A program made the position numbers and the translations under genes. The notes beneath the pieces were generated by a model. It did not search any database and was not told the DNA's origin. It saw only the letters and a list, made by a program, of their open reading frames with translations. Positions 38,703-48,107 of a DNA stretch of 64,000 bases are shown here, one piece after another; within the stretch, counting starts at the first letter, position 1, and each line of letters opens with the position of its first letter. The DNA lies in contig NZ_SPQZ01000007.1 in the NCBI RefSeq assembly GCF_004570845.1, positions 62,001 to 126,000 of the forward strand, read 5' to 3'. The stretch comes from Orlajensenia leifsoniae. GTDB taxonomy: Bacteria; Actinomycetota; Actinomycetes; Actinomycetales; Microbacteriaceae.

Positions 38703-40220
38703 ATGTCTGACACCGCGCACCCCTTCTCCTCTGCCACCGGGAGCGACGTTCGCGTTCGCTTCTGCCCGTCGCCTACCGGAACGCCGCACGTCGGCCTGGT
38801 GCGCACGGCTCTCTTCAACTGGGCCTACGCCCGGCATACCGGCGGCAAGCTCGTCTTCCGCATCGAGGACACCGATGCCGCCCGTGACAGCGAGGAGAGC
38901 TACGAGCAGCTGCTCGACGCCCTCACCTGGCTGAAGCTCGACTGGGACGAGGGCATCGGCATCGGCGGACCGCATGAGCCCTACCGCCAGTCGCAGCGGA
39001 GCGCCATCTACCTCGACGTGATCGAGCGCCTCAAGGCCTCGGGTCACGTCTACGAGAGCTTCTCCACCGCCGAGGAGATCGACGCCCGCAACGAGGCGGC
39101 CGGCCGCCCCAAGCAGCTCGGCTACGACAACTTCGACCGCGACCTCAGCGACGAGCAGCGTGCGGCCTTCCGTGCCGAGGGCCGCGAGCCGGCTCTGCGT
39201 CTCAGGGTGCCCGACGCCGACCTCTCCTTCACCGACCTGGTGCGTGGCGATATCACCTTCCCGGCCGGCTCGTTCGTCGACTTCGTCGTCGTGCGTCCGA
39301 ACGGGGCCCCGCTCTACACGTTGGTGAACCCCGTCGACGACGCGATCATGCAGATCACGCACGTGCTGCGCGGCGAGGACCTGCTCTCGTCGACTCCGCG
39401 CCAGATCGCGCTCTACCACGCGCTCATCGACATCGGAGTGACCACCTTCGTGCCGCAGTTCGGCCACCTGCCCTACGTCATGGGCGACGGCAACAAGAAG
39501 CTCTCCAAGCGCGACCCCGAGTCGAACCTGTTCCACCACCGCGACCGCGGCTTCATCCCCGAGGGCCTCGTCAACTACCTGTCACTGCTCGGCTGGTCGC
39601 TGTCGCACGACCGCGACGTGTTCACCGTGGCCGAGATGGTGGCGGCGTTCGATGTCGTCGACGTGAACCCGAACCCCGCCCGCTTCGACCTGAAGAAGGC
39701 CGAGTCGATCAACGGCGACCACATCCGCCTGCTCGGCGTGCAGGACTTCGCGGCGCGCACCGTGCCGTACCTCGAGGCCGCCGGTGTGCTGACCTCGCCG
39801 ATCACACCCGCCCAGGAGGCGATCCTCGCCGAGGCGGCGCCGCTCGTGCAGGAGCGCATCGCACTTCTCGGCGAAGCGCCGGGCATGCTGGGCTTCCTGT
39901 TCACGGATGCCGCGAGCCTGGGCTACGACGATGGCGTGGTGTCGGGACTCCCGGCCGACGCTGCCGCCGTGCTGACGGCATCCGTCGACGTGCTCGATCG
40001 TATTCCGCCGCTGGAATGGACCCACGAGGTCATCCAGGAGGCGCTCTCGGCCGCGCTCATCGACGGTCTTGGTCTCAAGCCGCGCGTGGCCTACACGCCG
40101 CTGCGGGTCGCCGTGTCGGGTCGGAGGGTCTCTCCACCGCTCTTCGAGTCGATGCAGATCCTCGGCAAGGACGACACCCTCGCGCGTCTCATGCGCCTGC
40201 AGGGTGAGCTCGGCGCGTAG
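38703..40220 (+). CDS. gltX: glutamyl-tRNA synthetase
   Basis: 505 residues. Class I signatures: [18 protein letters not shown] (HIGH region), LVFRIEDTD, and KKLSKRD (KMSKS region). In organisms without GlnRS it charges both tRNA-Glu and tRNA-Gln for the amidotransferase route; the tRNA-Gln gene just downstream is consistent with that. Confidence 0.97.
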   Translation: MSDTAHPFSSATGSDVRVRFCPSPTGTPHVGLVRTALFNWAYARHTGGKLVFRIEDTDAARDSEESYEQLLDALTWLKLDWDEGIGIGGPHEPYRQSQRSAIYLDVIERLKASGHVYESFSTAEEIDARNEAAGRPKQLGYDNFDRDLSDEQRAAFRAEGREPALRLRVPDADLSFTDLVRGDITFPAGSFVDFVVVRPNGAPLYTLVNPVDDAIMQITHVLRGEDLLSSTPRQIALYHALIDIGVTTFVPQFGHLPYVMGDGNKKLSKRDPESNLFHHRDRGFIPEGLVNYLSLLGWSLSHDRDVFTVAEMVAAFDVVDVNPNPARFDLKKAESINGDHIRLLGVQDFAARTVPYLEAAGVLTSPITPAQEAILAEAAPLVQERIALLGEAPGMLGFLFTDAASLGYDDGVVSGLPADAAAVLTASVDVLDRIPPLEWTHEVIQEALSAALIDGLGLKPRVAYTPLRVAVSGRRVSPPLFESMQILGKDDTLARLMRLQGELGA

Positions 40221-40266
40221 GCGTCGAGCGGCGCGACTGCTGCCTCACGGGCGAGCCTCCCTCAAT

Positions 40267-40296
40267 TTGGAGGGGTGCCCGACCGTAGGTTAGAGT
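40267..40296 (+). promoter_or_regulatory. promoter of tRNA-Gln
   Basis: TTGGAG (40267-40272) and TAGAGT (40291-40296) spaced by 18 bases, about 33 bases before the mature tRNA 5' end. Confidence 0.45.
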
Positions 40297-40328
40297 TGCA
40301 TGTCGGCCGGGGGTTCGCCCGCGGCTGG

Positions 40329-40400
40329 TGGGGTATGGTGTAATTGGCAACACGGCGGTTTCTGGTACCGTTGTTCTTGGTTCGAGTCCAGGTACCCCAG
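40329..40400 (+). tRNA. tRNA-Gln (anticodon CTG)
   Basis: 72 bases fold as a full cloverleaf: acceptor TGGGGTA with TACCCCA and discriminator G; D stem GTGT/ACAC; anticodon stem GCGGT/ACCGT around loop TTCTGGT, anticodon CTG; T arm CTTGG-TTCGAGT-CCAGG. CCA is not encoded. Reads CAG codons. Confidence 0.93.
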
Positions 40401-40404
40401 CTCG

Positions 40405-40428
40405 AAAAGCCCGGTTCGCCGGGCTTTT
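40405..40428. terminator. intrinsic terminator after tRNA-Gln
   Basis: AAAAGCCCGG, TTCG loop, CCGGGCTTTTT: a textbook stem with tetraloop and T-run. It works on both strands and also ends the beta-propeller gene coming from the right. Confidence 0.9.
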
Positions 40429-40435
40429 TCTGTTT

Positions 40436-41389
40436 CTACTCGGCCTGTCGGGCTGACGGCGGAGTCGGGCTCCAGGCGATCCCGTCGGGCTTGCGTCCGG
40501 TCGCCATCAGCCGCAACAGCCGACCCGTCGTGACATCGACTTCCACGACGCAGTCGTCAGCGTCGCAGGCGGAATAGGCACGGATGCCGTCCGGATGGAG
40601 AACGATCGCCTGAGGATGATCCGGTGTCGGAATCCGATGCACGATCTCCCCGGATCGGCGATCGATCACGGCTATCTCCGAAGCCGATCTGAGGGCGACG
40701 ACGAGGTGGGATCCGTCGGCCGTCACTGCGGTGCCGAATCCGATCGAGGGCAGGTCGATCCACGCAGCCAGCTCGATGAGCTCGGTGTCGATGACGGCGA
40801 TGCGGGGGAGTGACTGGTCGGCCGTATAGGCGAGGCGTCCCTGGGGTTCGAGGCAGATGCGATTGACCTTCTCGGAGACCTCGACCGCGCCGAGAAGCAG
40901 GCGCGACGCAACGTCGATCACGCTGACGCTCCCCGCACCGACGTTCGCCGTCACGATGCGCCCGCCGTCGGCACTGACCGCGAAGGTGTGCGACTCGATC
41001 TGCCCGGTCGGCAGCCGCGCAACGATGCGGTGCGTCCCGCGATCGATCACGCAGACCGACTCGTCGAGTTCAGCCGACACGAGCAGACGCCCGTCGGCAA
41101 GAAGGCCCGGCTGGTGTGGACGACTCGCGAAGGGCAGATCGATCTGGTCGACGCGCCGCAGCGTGACGAGGTCGATGACGTCGACTCTGCGGCCATCCGT
41201 TCCCGGCCACCCCACCGGCGAATCACTGTAGGAAGGGAGGTAGCCGAGCCGACCCTCGCTCGTGGCGACCACCTCATGTGGCGTGGGAGCCGAGGCCACC
41301 ACCGTCCCCACAGTCGTGGCGGTCTCGAGGTCGATCACCTGGAGCGAGCTGTCGTCTTTGCAGACGACGAGCAGCCGTCCGTCGTCCAT
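40436..41389 (-). CDS. YVTN-type beta-propeller protein
   Basis: 317 residues from ATG 41389 (GGAGG upstream). Seven or so repeats of about 42 residues, each with a VIDRGTHRIVARLPTG-like strand (I-D-x2-T/G-x2-I/V) and DGxxxY turns. No signal peptide is visible from this start, so it may be cytosolic or have an unrecognised leader. Such propellers bind ligands or partners; the substrate is unknown. Divergent from the ThuA gene and first gene right of the tRNA. Confidence 0.8.
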   Translation of the reverse strand: MDDGRLLVVCKDDSSLQVIDLETATTVGTVVASAPTPHEVVATSEGRLGYLPSYSDSPVGWPGTDGRRVDVIDLVTLRRVDQIDLPFASRPHQPGLLADGRLLVSAELDESVCVIDRGTHRIVARLPTGQIESHTFAVSADGGRIVTANVGAGSVSVIDVASRLLLGAVEVSEKVNRICLEPQGRLAYTADQSLPRIAVIDTELIELAAWIDLPSIGFGTAVTADGSHLVVALRSASEIAVIDRRSGEIVHRIPTPDHPQAIVLHPDGIRAYSACDADDCVVEVDVTTGRLLRLMATGRKPDGIAWSPTPPSARQAE

Positions 41390-41456
41390 GGCACCTCCGC
41401 TCATCAGTGAAGCCCATGTCGGCCGCCGTGTCGATGCGGCCACCCCATCCGGCTTA

Positions 41457-41476
41457 CTGGGTGGAACGAGCTTTGG
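41457..41476. promoter_or_regulatory. IclR-like box between propeller and ThuA genes
   Basis: CTGGGTGGAACGAGCTTTGG lies in the 180-base divergent gap. It shares GTGG(A/G)AC and GCTTTGG with the box at 59159 and the TGGAAC core with the others in the region. Confidence 0.45.
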
Positions 41477-41569
41477 CGCGCTGCTCGGGCGGAGCCTAGA
41501 TTCGCAGCAGCCCCGGGCCGGTCTCGCATGGCGCATTCGGGGTGGGCACGAACGATCAAAGGAGATCAC

Positions 41570-42538
41570 ATGAAATCGCTCATTCGCTCCGGGGCCGCAT
41601 TGGTCGCCGCCGCAGCGCTCGGCGCCGGTATGGCGCTCGGTGGGGCTGCGCTCGGCAACGATCGGGACAACGGGCACGGCAACGGTGGACGGTCGGTGTC
41701 CGCCGACGAGATCTACCTCGACGAGATCAAGGACTACGGCGTGTGCCGTGGCACCGATTCCGAGTGTTACAACGAGTGGGGCAACGGATGGGTCGAAGGT
41801 GAACAGAAGCGCATCTTCGTCTGGAGCCGCACGGCCGGCCCCCGCCACGCACACCTCGGCACTCCGCTGGCGCCGGGACTCAATCCGCCGCTGGCCGCCG
41901 ACAACGTCGCCCAGATCGCCCTCAAGGCGTGGGCCGAGGAGCGGGGAATCGCCGTGGACTACACCGAGGACCTGGCGAGCTTCAGCCGCCTGAACAACTA
42001 TCAGGCGGTCGTGTTCCTGGGCTCCAACCGCGACACCCTCGACGACGCCGCACAGACGACTCTGATGCAGTACATCCGTGGCGGCGGTGGCTTCGTCGGC
42101 ATCCACAACGCCTTCGGCGCCGAGTACCACTGGCCGTACTACGAAGGACTCCTGGGCGGTGCGAACTTCTACAACCACGGGCCCAACCGCGACGGAACCG
42201 TGGAGCGGATCAACCGCAAGGACGTCTCGACCTCGTTCATGCCGAAGACCTGGCCCTTCAAGGACGAGTGGTACAACCTGGTGCCGTACCCGAGCTACGT
42301 CAACGTCCTGCTGGAGGTCGACCAGGCGACGAGCGAGGCGACTCCGGCGGGTCACGGCAAGTCCCATCCGGTGAGCTGGTGCCAGTACTACGACGGTGGT
42401 CGGTCATGGCTGACGACTCTCGGCCACGACGTCGCAGCCTGGACCGACGCTCCGCTGGCGGGCGACGAGTTCTTCAAGCAACACGTCATGGCGGGTCTCG
42501 AGAGCGCCATGGGCGTCAAGCCGTTCTGCGCGGTCTGA
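41570..42538 (+). CDS. secreted ThuA-domain protein
   Basis: 322 residues. Signal peptide through about residue 28 (AALGAGMALGGAALG). A ThuA-like class I glutamine-amidotransferase-like fold follows: RIFVWSRTAGPRHAHLG, NYQAVVFLGSNRDTLDD, RGGGGFVGIHNAFG and YDGGRSWLTTLGHD. ThuA proteins are found in trehalose and other sugar utilisation loci, activity unresolved. AAAGGAGA precedes the ATG. Confidence 0.85.
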   Translation: MKSLIRSGAALVAAAALGAGMALGGAALGNDRDNGHGNGGRSVSADEIYLDEIKDYGVCRGTDSECYNEWGNGWVEGEQKRIFVWSRTAGPRHAHLGTPLAPGLNPPLAADNVAQIALKAWAEERGIAVDYTEDLASFSRLNNYQAVVFLGSNRDTLDDAAQTTLMQYIRGGGGFVGIHNAFGAEYHWPYYEGLLGGANFYNHGPNRDGTVERINRKDVSTSFMPKTWPFKDEWYNLVPYPSYVNVLLEVDQATSEATPAGHGKSHPVSWCQYYDGGRSWLTTLGHDVAAWTDAPLAGDEFFKQHVMAGLESAMGVKPFCAV

Positions 42539-42570
42539 CATCACGAATCAGGGAACGTGAGCTCGCCGTA

Positions 42571-42612
42571 GAGGGAGCCCGGATGCTCCACCTGGAGCAT
42601 CCGGGCCCCCTC
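42571..42612 (+). terminator. terminator after the ThuA gene
   Basis: 19-base arms with one mismatch (42571-42589 and 42594-42612), loop ACCT, followed by TTTC. Confidence 0.8.
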
Positions 42613-42649
42613 TTTCGGCGTTCCACGCCGCGGATTGCTGACGCCTGTC

Positions 42650-42669
42650 CCGCTGAATGGGATCTTGAC
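42650..42669. promoter_or_regulatory. IclR-like box upstream of the first IclR pair
   Basis: CCGCTGAATGGGATCTTGAC, 55 bases before the regulator start. Shares CGCTGAATGG with the box at 50987. The right half is weak. Confidence 0.45.
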
Positions 42670-42724
42670 AGGCTCGACCCACGACATGCTTGCCCCGATC
42701 TCGGCCTCGACTGATACTGCAATC

Positions 42725-43465
42725 ATGCGATCCGCTCTCACTGGCGAGCCGGTGTGCGTGCTCGACCGGATCCTCGCCATCCTCGACACCGTCCGGGAGT
42801 CGCACGGCACGTCCACGATCACCCAGCTCGCTCAGGCCACCGGCATCCCGAAGTCCACGGTGTCGCGACTCGTCGGAGATCTCGTCCGCCATCGGTACCT
42901 CGTGCGCACCGACCAGGGAGTCGTCATCGGACTGAGGCTCTTCGAGCTCGGAGCGCGCGCGAGCACTCCGCGGCGCCTCATCGTCGCGGCGACACCGGTC
43001 CTGGTCCAGCTGTTCAACGCCACCGGCGAGCACCTGAACGTCGCGGTCCAGGAGGGATGCGACATGCTCTCGGTGATCTCGGTACGGGGTCGGCTGCGAC
43101 CGGCTCCGTCGCGGGCGGGGGTGCGGGTGCCTTCGGCGACCACGGCGCTCGGGAAGGCTGTGCTGGCATTCACCGACGATGAGTCGGTCATCGGCAGCGC
43201 GATGACCGGGCTCGACTCGCGGAGGCGGGAGATCTTCGTACGGGAGCTCGCAGCGGTTCGCACGGAGTGGGTCGCCGTCGACCGGTGCGAGACGTTCCCC
43301 GGAGTCGTCGGGGTGGCGAGCCCGATCCTCTCGCCCGACGGGGATCCGCTCGCGGCCATCTCCGTCGCAGGGCCCGCGACCGACATGGACGTGAACCGGA
43401 TGATGCCCTTGGTGCGGCACGCCGCGCTCGCGCTCACGCACCGCTTGGGAAGGCAGGCGGCGTGA
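42725..43465 (+). CDS. IclR family regulator (first pair, type A)
   Basis: 246 residues. Winged helix at the N-terminus: VLDRILAILDTV, ITQLAQATGIPKSTVSRLVGDLVRHRYL; the C-terminal effector domain contains SRAGVRVPSATTALGKAVLAF, the typical IclR signature. It is followed after three bases by a second IclR gene. Sequence is closest to the gene at 48108 (shared LRLFELGARAS.PRRL). An effector is inferred to be a small aromatic or hydroaromatic acid from context only. Confidence 0.9.
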   Translation: MRSALTGEPVCVLDRILAILDTVRESHGTSTITQLAQATGIPKSTVSRLVGDLVRHRYLVRTDQGVVIGLRLFELGARASTPRRLIVAATPVLVQLFNATGEHLNVAVQEGCDMLSVISVRGRLRPAPSRAGVRVPSATTALGKAVLAFTDDESVIGSAMTGLDSRRREIFVRELAAVRTEWVAVDRCETFPGVVGVASPILSPDGDPLAAISVAGPATDMDVNRMMPLVRHAALALTHRLGRQAA

Positions 43466-43468
43466 TCG

Positions 43469-44239
43469 ATGGGCGACGCCGCTGAGAATGACACCCTGGG
43501 AGTCCTCGACCGCATGACCTCGATCCTCGAGGCCTTCGACCAGGACGACCATGGCTTGGGGATCTCCGAGCTCGCGTCGCGTGCCGGGCTGCCCAAGTCC
43601 ACTGTCTCGCGGCTGGTCACGACGCTGGTGCGGCAGAGGTATCTCGAACGCGACGGCAGGCGGATCCACCTGGGTCTGCGGGTGTTCGAGCTCGGGCAGC
43701 TCGCCGCGGGCCCCCGCGACCTGAGGGCCGCCTCGCTGCCGGCACTGGCAGACCTTCGCACTGCGACGCGCCACACCGTCCACCTGGCCATCCGTGACGG
43801 ACGCGAGCTCGTCTGCATCGCCGTCCTCCGCTCCTCCGCGGCCGAATCGACGGCGGTCCGTGCCGGCGGCCGACTTCCCATCCCGTGCACCGCGCTGGGC
43901 AAGGCGGTGCTCGCGAACTCCACGGTCCGCGAGATCGACGAGATCCTCTCCGTGAAGCTCGACCCCTGCACGACCCGGTCCATCACCGATCCGACGGTCC
44001 TCCGTCGCCAGCTCGACGACATCCGGGGCGGACGTCCCGCTCTGAGCCTGGAGGAGTTCCGCGCCGGCGTGTCCTGCATGGCGCGGGCGGTGTTCGGCCC
44101 AGCGGGTGCCGTCGTCGGAGCGATCTCCCTCTCGGGAAGCGCGGACGGATTCGACGCGGATCGGTTCGATCCGGCCCTCCGCCTTGCTGCTCTCAGGGTC
44201 GCGAGTCGCCTGTCGCAGGGTGCGTCAGGGGCAGTCTGA
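43469..44239 (+). CDS. IclR family regulator (first pair, type B)
   Basis: 256 residues. Helix-turn-helix: VLDRMTSILEAF, ISELASRAGLPKSTVSRLVTTL; effector domain with RAGGRLPIPCTALGKAVLAN. More like the gene at 48861 (FDxxDxGLGISELA) than its own neighbour. Ends six bases before the convergent tetR. Confidence 0.9.
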   Translation: MGDAAENDTLGVLDRMTSILEAFDQDDHGLGISELASRAGLPKSTVSRLVTTLVRQRYLERDGRRIHLGLRVFELGQLAAGPRDLRAASLPALADLRTATRHTVHLAIRDGRELVCIAVLRSSAAESTAVRAGGRLPIPCTALGKAVLANSTVREIDEILSVKLDPCTTRSITDPTVLRRQLDDIRGGRPALSLEEFRAGVSCMARAVFGPAGAVVGAISLSGSADGFDADRFDPALRLAALRVASRLSQGASGAV

Positions 44240-44245
44240 CTCTCG

Positions 44246-44908
44246 TCAGCGCACGCGCCGATCCGTCATCGTCGCGATGACCATGTCGCCGATGAGACGG
44301 CGGTGCCGGTCCTGAAGTGCCGGATCGAGCATGTCCCTGTCGAAGATGGCCGAGAACGTGTGCCGGTTGGCGACGTGGAAGCACGCGTACGCGCTGATGA
44401 TCATGTGCACGTCCACCGCGTCCACGTCGTCGCGGAAGATCCTCTCCGCGACCCCGCGGGCGATGACCTCCTCGAGCAGAGTGATCGCGGTGACGTTCTC
44501 GCGCAGGATCGTCTCGGACTGACGCAGGTGCTCCGCGCGATGGATGTTCTCGATGCTGACGAGCTGAATGAAGGCCTCGTGCGTCGTGTGGTGGTCGTAC
44601 GTCGCCTCGGCGAGCGTTCGCAGCGCCTCGTCAGGGGACAACTCGTCGATGCGGATGCCGCGCTCGACACTGCGGATCTGGGCGTAGACCCGCTCGAGCA
44701 CCGCGAGGTAGAGCCCCTCCTTCGATCCGAAGTAGTAGTAGATCATGCGCTTGGTCGTGCGGGTGCGCGCCGCGATCTCATCGACTCGTGCGCCGGCGTA
44801 GCCGTTCGCTGCGAACTCGGCGGTGGCGACCTCGAGGATGTCGCCCTGCGTCCGGACGGCTCGTTCCGTCATCCCGCTCTCGTGCACATCGCTCAGCCGA
44901 TCGGTCAT
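44246..44908 (-). CDS. TetR family regulator, last gene of quiC operon
   Basis: 220 residues. DNA-binding domain: ATAEFAANGYAGARVDEIAARTRTTKRMIYYYFGSKEGL at residues about 28-66. The remaining helical domain is of the longer type. Its ATG overlaps the stop of the dehydrogenase gene (ATGA). Last of four genes, so it probably feeds back on the operon through the palindrome at 48040-48053. Confidence 0.9.
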   Translation of the reverse strand: MTDRLSDVHESGMTERAVRTQGDILEVATAEFAANGYAGARVDEIAARTRTTKRMIYYYFGSKEGLYLAVLERVYAQIRSVERGIRIDELSPDEALRTLAEATYDHHTTHEAFIQLVSIENIHRAEHLRQSETILRENVTAITLLEEVIARGVAERIFRDDVDAVDVHMIISAYACFHVANRHTFSAIFDRDMLDPALQDRHRRLIGDMVIATMTDRRVR

Positions 44909-45837
44909 TGCGAGTTCCCTCCTGCACCGGACCGTTGCTCTTCTCCGATCAATGCGCGGAAGGTCCGTTCCATCCGGTCACGATCGGGCAGCATTCCCGT
45001 GATGATTCGGAGACTAGCGCACGCCTGCCCCACGGCCATCAGGCCTCCATCGAGCACGGGATGCCCCCGATCGGCAGCCTGCCTGACGAGCTCGGTCTGC
45101 AGGGGCCGGTACACGACATCCGACAGCCATGCTCCCTCTCGGAGCCAGGCGACGTCGAAGGCGATCCCCGGGTGATGGAGCATCCCCATCGGTGTGGCAT
45201 GGACGACGCCGTCTGCGCGGGCGATGGCTCGGGGAAGGTCGCCGTGTTCGACCGTCACGATGGTCTGACTCGGGAAATGAGCGCGCATTCGGGCCGCGAG
45301 CTCCTCGGCACGTGTTCCGTCCACGTCTGTCAGATCGAGACGCTGGGCGCCTGTCGACAGGAGCGCGTAGGCGGTGGCGGCCCCTGCGCCACCGCACCCG
45401 ATCTGCAGGACGCGGTCGAACGACGCCCCGGGAAGGCCAGCAGTGAGGCCGTCGCGGTACCCCATCCAATCGGTGTTGTATCCGACGAGACGCTCCTCCT
45501 CGAGCACCACGAGATTGGCTGCTCCGAGGCGGGCGGCATCCGTGTCCAGGTCATCGACGAGCTCGAGGACGAGTTGCTTGCACGGATGCGTGATGTTCAA
45601 AGCACTGAAGCCGGCGGATCGGGACTCGGCGATGAGCGAGCCGACGTCGGATGCGGGGCGTCCGAGCTCGATCAGATCGAGGATGCGGTATTCGTACTCG
45701 AGACCCATCTCCCTGGCCTCGGCCACATGCATCGCCGGCGTCAGGGATGCCGTGATGCCCTCGCCGATCAGGCCGACGAGGTAGGGCCCGGCGCTCGATC
45801 GAGGGGTCGCTCCTGCGTCGCCTGACTGATCGATCAC
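44905..45837 (-). CDS. shikimate/quinate 5-dehydrogenase family enzyme
   Basis: 310 residues from GTG. Substrate domain with NITHPCKQ (catalytic Lys) and GYNTDWMGY (Asp), nucleotide domain with GCGGAGAATAYAL and ATPMGM. Biosynthetic AroE uses NADP; this one sits in a catabolic operon with quiC, so NAD-linked oxidation of quinate or shikimate (QuiA/QsuD-like role) is inferred. GTG overlaps the Dabb gene stop (GTGA). Confidence 0.88.
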   Translation of the reverse strand: MIDQSGDAGATPRSSAGPYLVGLIGEGITASLTPAMHVAEAREMGLEYEYRILDLIELGRPASDVGSLIAESRSAGFSALNITHPCKQLVLELVDDLDTDAARLGAANLVVLEEERLVGYNTDWMGYRDGLTAGLPGASFDRVLQIGCGGAGAATAYALLSTGAQRLDLTDVDGTRAEELAARMRAHFPSQTIVTVEHGDLPRAIARADGVVHATPMGMLHHPGIAFDVAWLREGAWLSDVVYRPLQTELVRQAADRGHPVLDGGLMAVGQACASLRIITGMLPDRDRMERTFRALIGEEQRSGAGGNSQ

Positions 45838-46136
45838 GGCAGGTCCGGCATCTCGAAGTCGACCGTCGCCAGAGACGTCTTCACCGGGCCTGAGATCCTG
45901 AGCACCTCGGCATGGGCGGGATGCCGCGTGTACGCCTCCAGCCCGGCGAGATCATCGAAGTCGGCGACGATCGCGAGCTCATGCGACGCCGGGCCCCCCA
46001 GCACATCCACTCCGACGCTCATTCTGCGGAGTTCCGGAATCTGCCCTTCCAACGCCAGCACGAGCGACACCCAGTGCTCGCGTTCGGCTCCGGCGAACTC
46101 CGGCACGAATCGGAAGACGGCCACATGTCGGATCAT
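45834..46136 (-). CDS. Dabb (stress-responsive A/B barrel) domain protein
   Basis: 100 residues. Begins IRHVAVFRFVPEF, ends in a GLEAYTRHPAHAEV helix, the dimeric alpha-beta barrel pattern. Such proteins are often accessory cyclases or isomerases in aromatic or polyketide breakdown. Overlaps both neighbours by 4 bases, so it is a real operon member. Confidence 0.85.
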   Translation of the reverse strand: MIRHVAVFRFVPEFAGAEREHWVSLVLALEGQIPELRRMSVGVDVLGGPASHELAIVADFDDLAGLEAYTRHPAHAEVLRISGPVKTSLATVDFEMPDLP

Positions 46137-47974
46137 GCGAGATCCCCCTGGTTCGCTCGGTGGCGATACTGAGACGCGAGCCTGATGGGAGCGTTCAACG
46201 CACCGTATCCCGCATAGCCATCGCGTCGCTCGACCACTTCCAGGAAGACGGTGCCGACGGAATGGGTGTAGAAGTGCAGGAACTCGCCTGCGTCATCCCG
46301 GTCGTACATGACGTTCAACTCCCTGAGCTCATCCAACAGCGCGGGTTCGAGCTGATAGCGCGCGTCGATGTCGTCGTAGTAGTTCGCGGGGATGTCGAGA
46401 GGACTGAAGCCGCGTTCACGGGCGGCTCGAGCCAGGGAGAGCACATCCGACGTCGCAAATGCGACGTGCTGCGGCAGGATCGCGTCGGCTCCCGAGCCGG
46501 ATGGCACCAGGTTGAGAGCGATCCGCAGGATTCCATCGTCGCTGCGGAGAACCTGGCTGCGTACGAGTCCGACCGGAGCGGCCACCTCGACCGATGCCTC
46601 GGTGTGCAGGTCGAGCACCGCCCGGAAGAACAGGACCGCCGCGTCGAAGTACTGCCAGGGCTGAGCGAGGTTGACATGGTCGACGCGCTCGATGAGGTCC
46701 GCGTGCTCGGCCGCGGTGGAACCGAACTCGTCGACCCATGTCGGCACGGATCCGCGATCAGCCCCGAAGAACACCTCCGAACCGTCGGGTGCGCGAACGC
46801 CGACGAGGGGCTCCTCGCCCTCCGACTCCTCTCGGGGAACGACCGCTGAGAAGAGCTCTTCCGCCCGCAGCAACGCCGCGGCGGGATCTTTCACGGTGAG
46901 GCCGATACCGGCCACCGTCGGCTGCGGATGCTCCGAATCCGGCGCGCCGAGCACGATCCGGGCGGCGCCCTGCGACCACAGCTCGACCTGCTTGCTCCGG
47001 TGTCGACCGTGTGGGCGGAACCCCAGCTGCATGAGGAGCAGCCGCAGCTCGTCCGAGTCTCCGGTACGCAGCTCGACGTAGCTCACATCGGCGGGGGACT
47101 CGACGAGGGGAAGCATGGCCGTGGACATCGGTGCGGCGCGGCTGCTCGGCCCCGAGCCCAGCGATGCGGCCGTCTCGTGCTCGAGCCAACGCAGTGAGCG
47201 TCGCGCATGGATCGCGGTGGCGAAGGGGTCGGCCTGCCGGAACGTGTCGTTGAAGACCTCGAGCGAGATGGGACCGTCGTAACCGGTTCGGGCGAGGTGC
47301 CCCATGAAGGTGCCGAGGTCGAATGCGCCCTCGCCGGGGAAGAGACGGTGGTGCCGACTCCACGAGAGCACGTCCAGGGAGAGGAGGGGAGCATCCGCCA
47401 TCTGGACGAAGAAGATCTTGTCGGCGGAAATCGTCTCGATCGCCTCGGGGTCGTGACCCTTCGACAGGATGTGGAAGCTGTCGAGGCAGAGGCCGATGCG
47501 CTGATGGTCGGCGAGGCGAACGATCCGAGCGGCCGTTTCGTAGTCGTCGACGAATCTGCCCCACGCAAGTGCCTCATAGGCGACGCGGACACCGAAGCGA
47601 TCGGCGACGTCTCCGAGCTTCCGCAACTGAGCGGCAGCCAGGTGCTCATCGCCGCTGCGGGCGGTCGCGACGTTGCTGCACAACAGCATGGTCTCGATGC
47701 CGAGGCGATTCATCAGGGTGAACTTCGCCGCCGCACGACGAAGATTCTGCTCGAGCCGCTCGGGGCCGACGCCCTCGAAATCCCGAAAGGGCTGGTACAG
47801 GTCGAGACTCAGCCCCAGGTCCTCGGCTCGCGTGCGGATCGCCTCCGGTGACAGCGGGGAGGCGACCAGATCAGGCTCGAAGATCTCGACGCCGTCGAAG
47901 CCGGCCTCGCGCGCAGCGACGAGCTTCTGATCGAGCGTGCCACTCAGGCAGACCGTGGCGATCGATGTGCGCAT
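46133..47974 (-). CDS. quiC: 3-dehydroshikimate dehydratase, two-domain type
   Basis: 613 residues. N-terminal TIM barrel (1-~285) of the sugar phosphate isomerase/epimerase fold: ATVCLSGTLDQKL, metal ligands in YEALAWG (Glu), LCLDSFH (Asp), FVQMADAP (Gln) and ISLEVFND (Glu). C-terminal ~300 residues resemble 4-hydroxyphenylpyruvate dioxygenase (VOC folds: RVDHVNLAQP, HVAFATSD). This is the QuiC1 architecture, which converts 3-dehydroshikimate to protocatechuate. ATG 47974 preceded by GAGAGG. First gene of the minus-strand operon. Confidence 0.92.
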   Translation of the reverse strand: MRTSIATVCLSGTLDQKLVAAREAGFDGVEIFEPDLVASPLSPEAIRTRAEDLGLSLDLYQPFRDFEGVGPERLEQNLRRAAAKFTLMNRLGIETMLLCSNVATARSGDEHLAAAQLRKLGDVADRFGVRVAYEALAWGRFVDDYETAARIVRLADHQRIGLCLDSFHILSKGHDPEAIETISADKIFFVQMADAPLLSLDVLSWSRHHRLFPGEGAFDLGTFMGHLARTGYDGPISLEVFNDTFRQADPFATAIHARRSLRWLEHETAASLGSGPSSRAAPMSTAMLPLVESPADVSYVELRTGDSDELRLLLMQLGFRPHGRHRSKQVELWSQGAARIVLGAPDSEHPQPTVAGIGLTVKDPAAALLRAEELFSAVVPREESEGEEPLVGVRAPDGSEVFFGADRGSVPTWVDEFGSTAAEHADLIERVDHVNLAQPWQYFDAAVLFFRAVLDLHTEASVEVAAPVGLVRSQVLRSDDGILRIALNLVPSGSGADAILPQHVAFATSDVLSLARAARERGFSPLDIPANYYDDIDARYQLEPALLDELRELNVMYDRDDAGEFLHFYTHSVGTVFLEVVERRDGYAGYGALNAPIRLASQYRHRANQGDLA

Positions 47975-48039
47975 GACGCCTCTCTGCGGTGGCCGGCGAT
48001 GAGGTCCGAACGATTCTCGAAACAGCATTGCACGAATGT

Positions 48040-48053
48040 GTACTAACTAGTAC
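48040..48053. promoter_or_regulatory. palindrome between quiC and the second IclR pair
   Basis: GTACTAACTAGTAC is a perfect 14-bp palindrome in the 133-base gap between divergent quiC and iclR. Likely site for the TetR encoded at the end of the quiC operon. Confidence 0.55.
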
Positions 48054-48107
48054 GTTCGAACACAAGGATGATCGACGACGATTCAATCCGCTGGGAAGGG
48101 AAACTCG

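Noticed and set aside
40250-40275. Small CCTCC/GGAGG hairpin before tRNA-Gln
   Set aside because: Only 5 bp and overlaps the likely -35 of the tRNA promoter.
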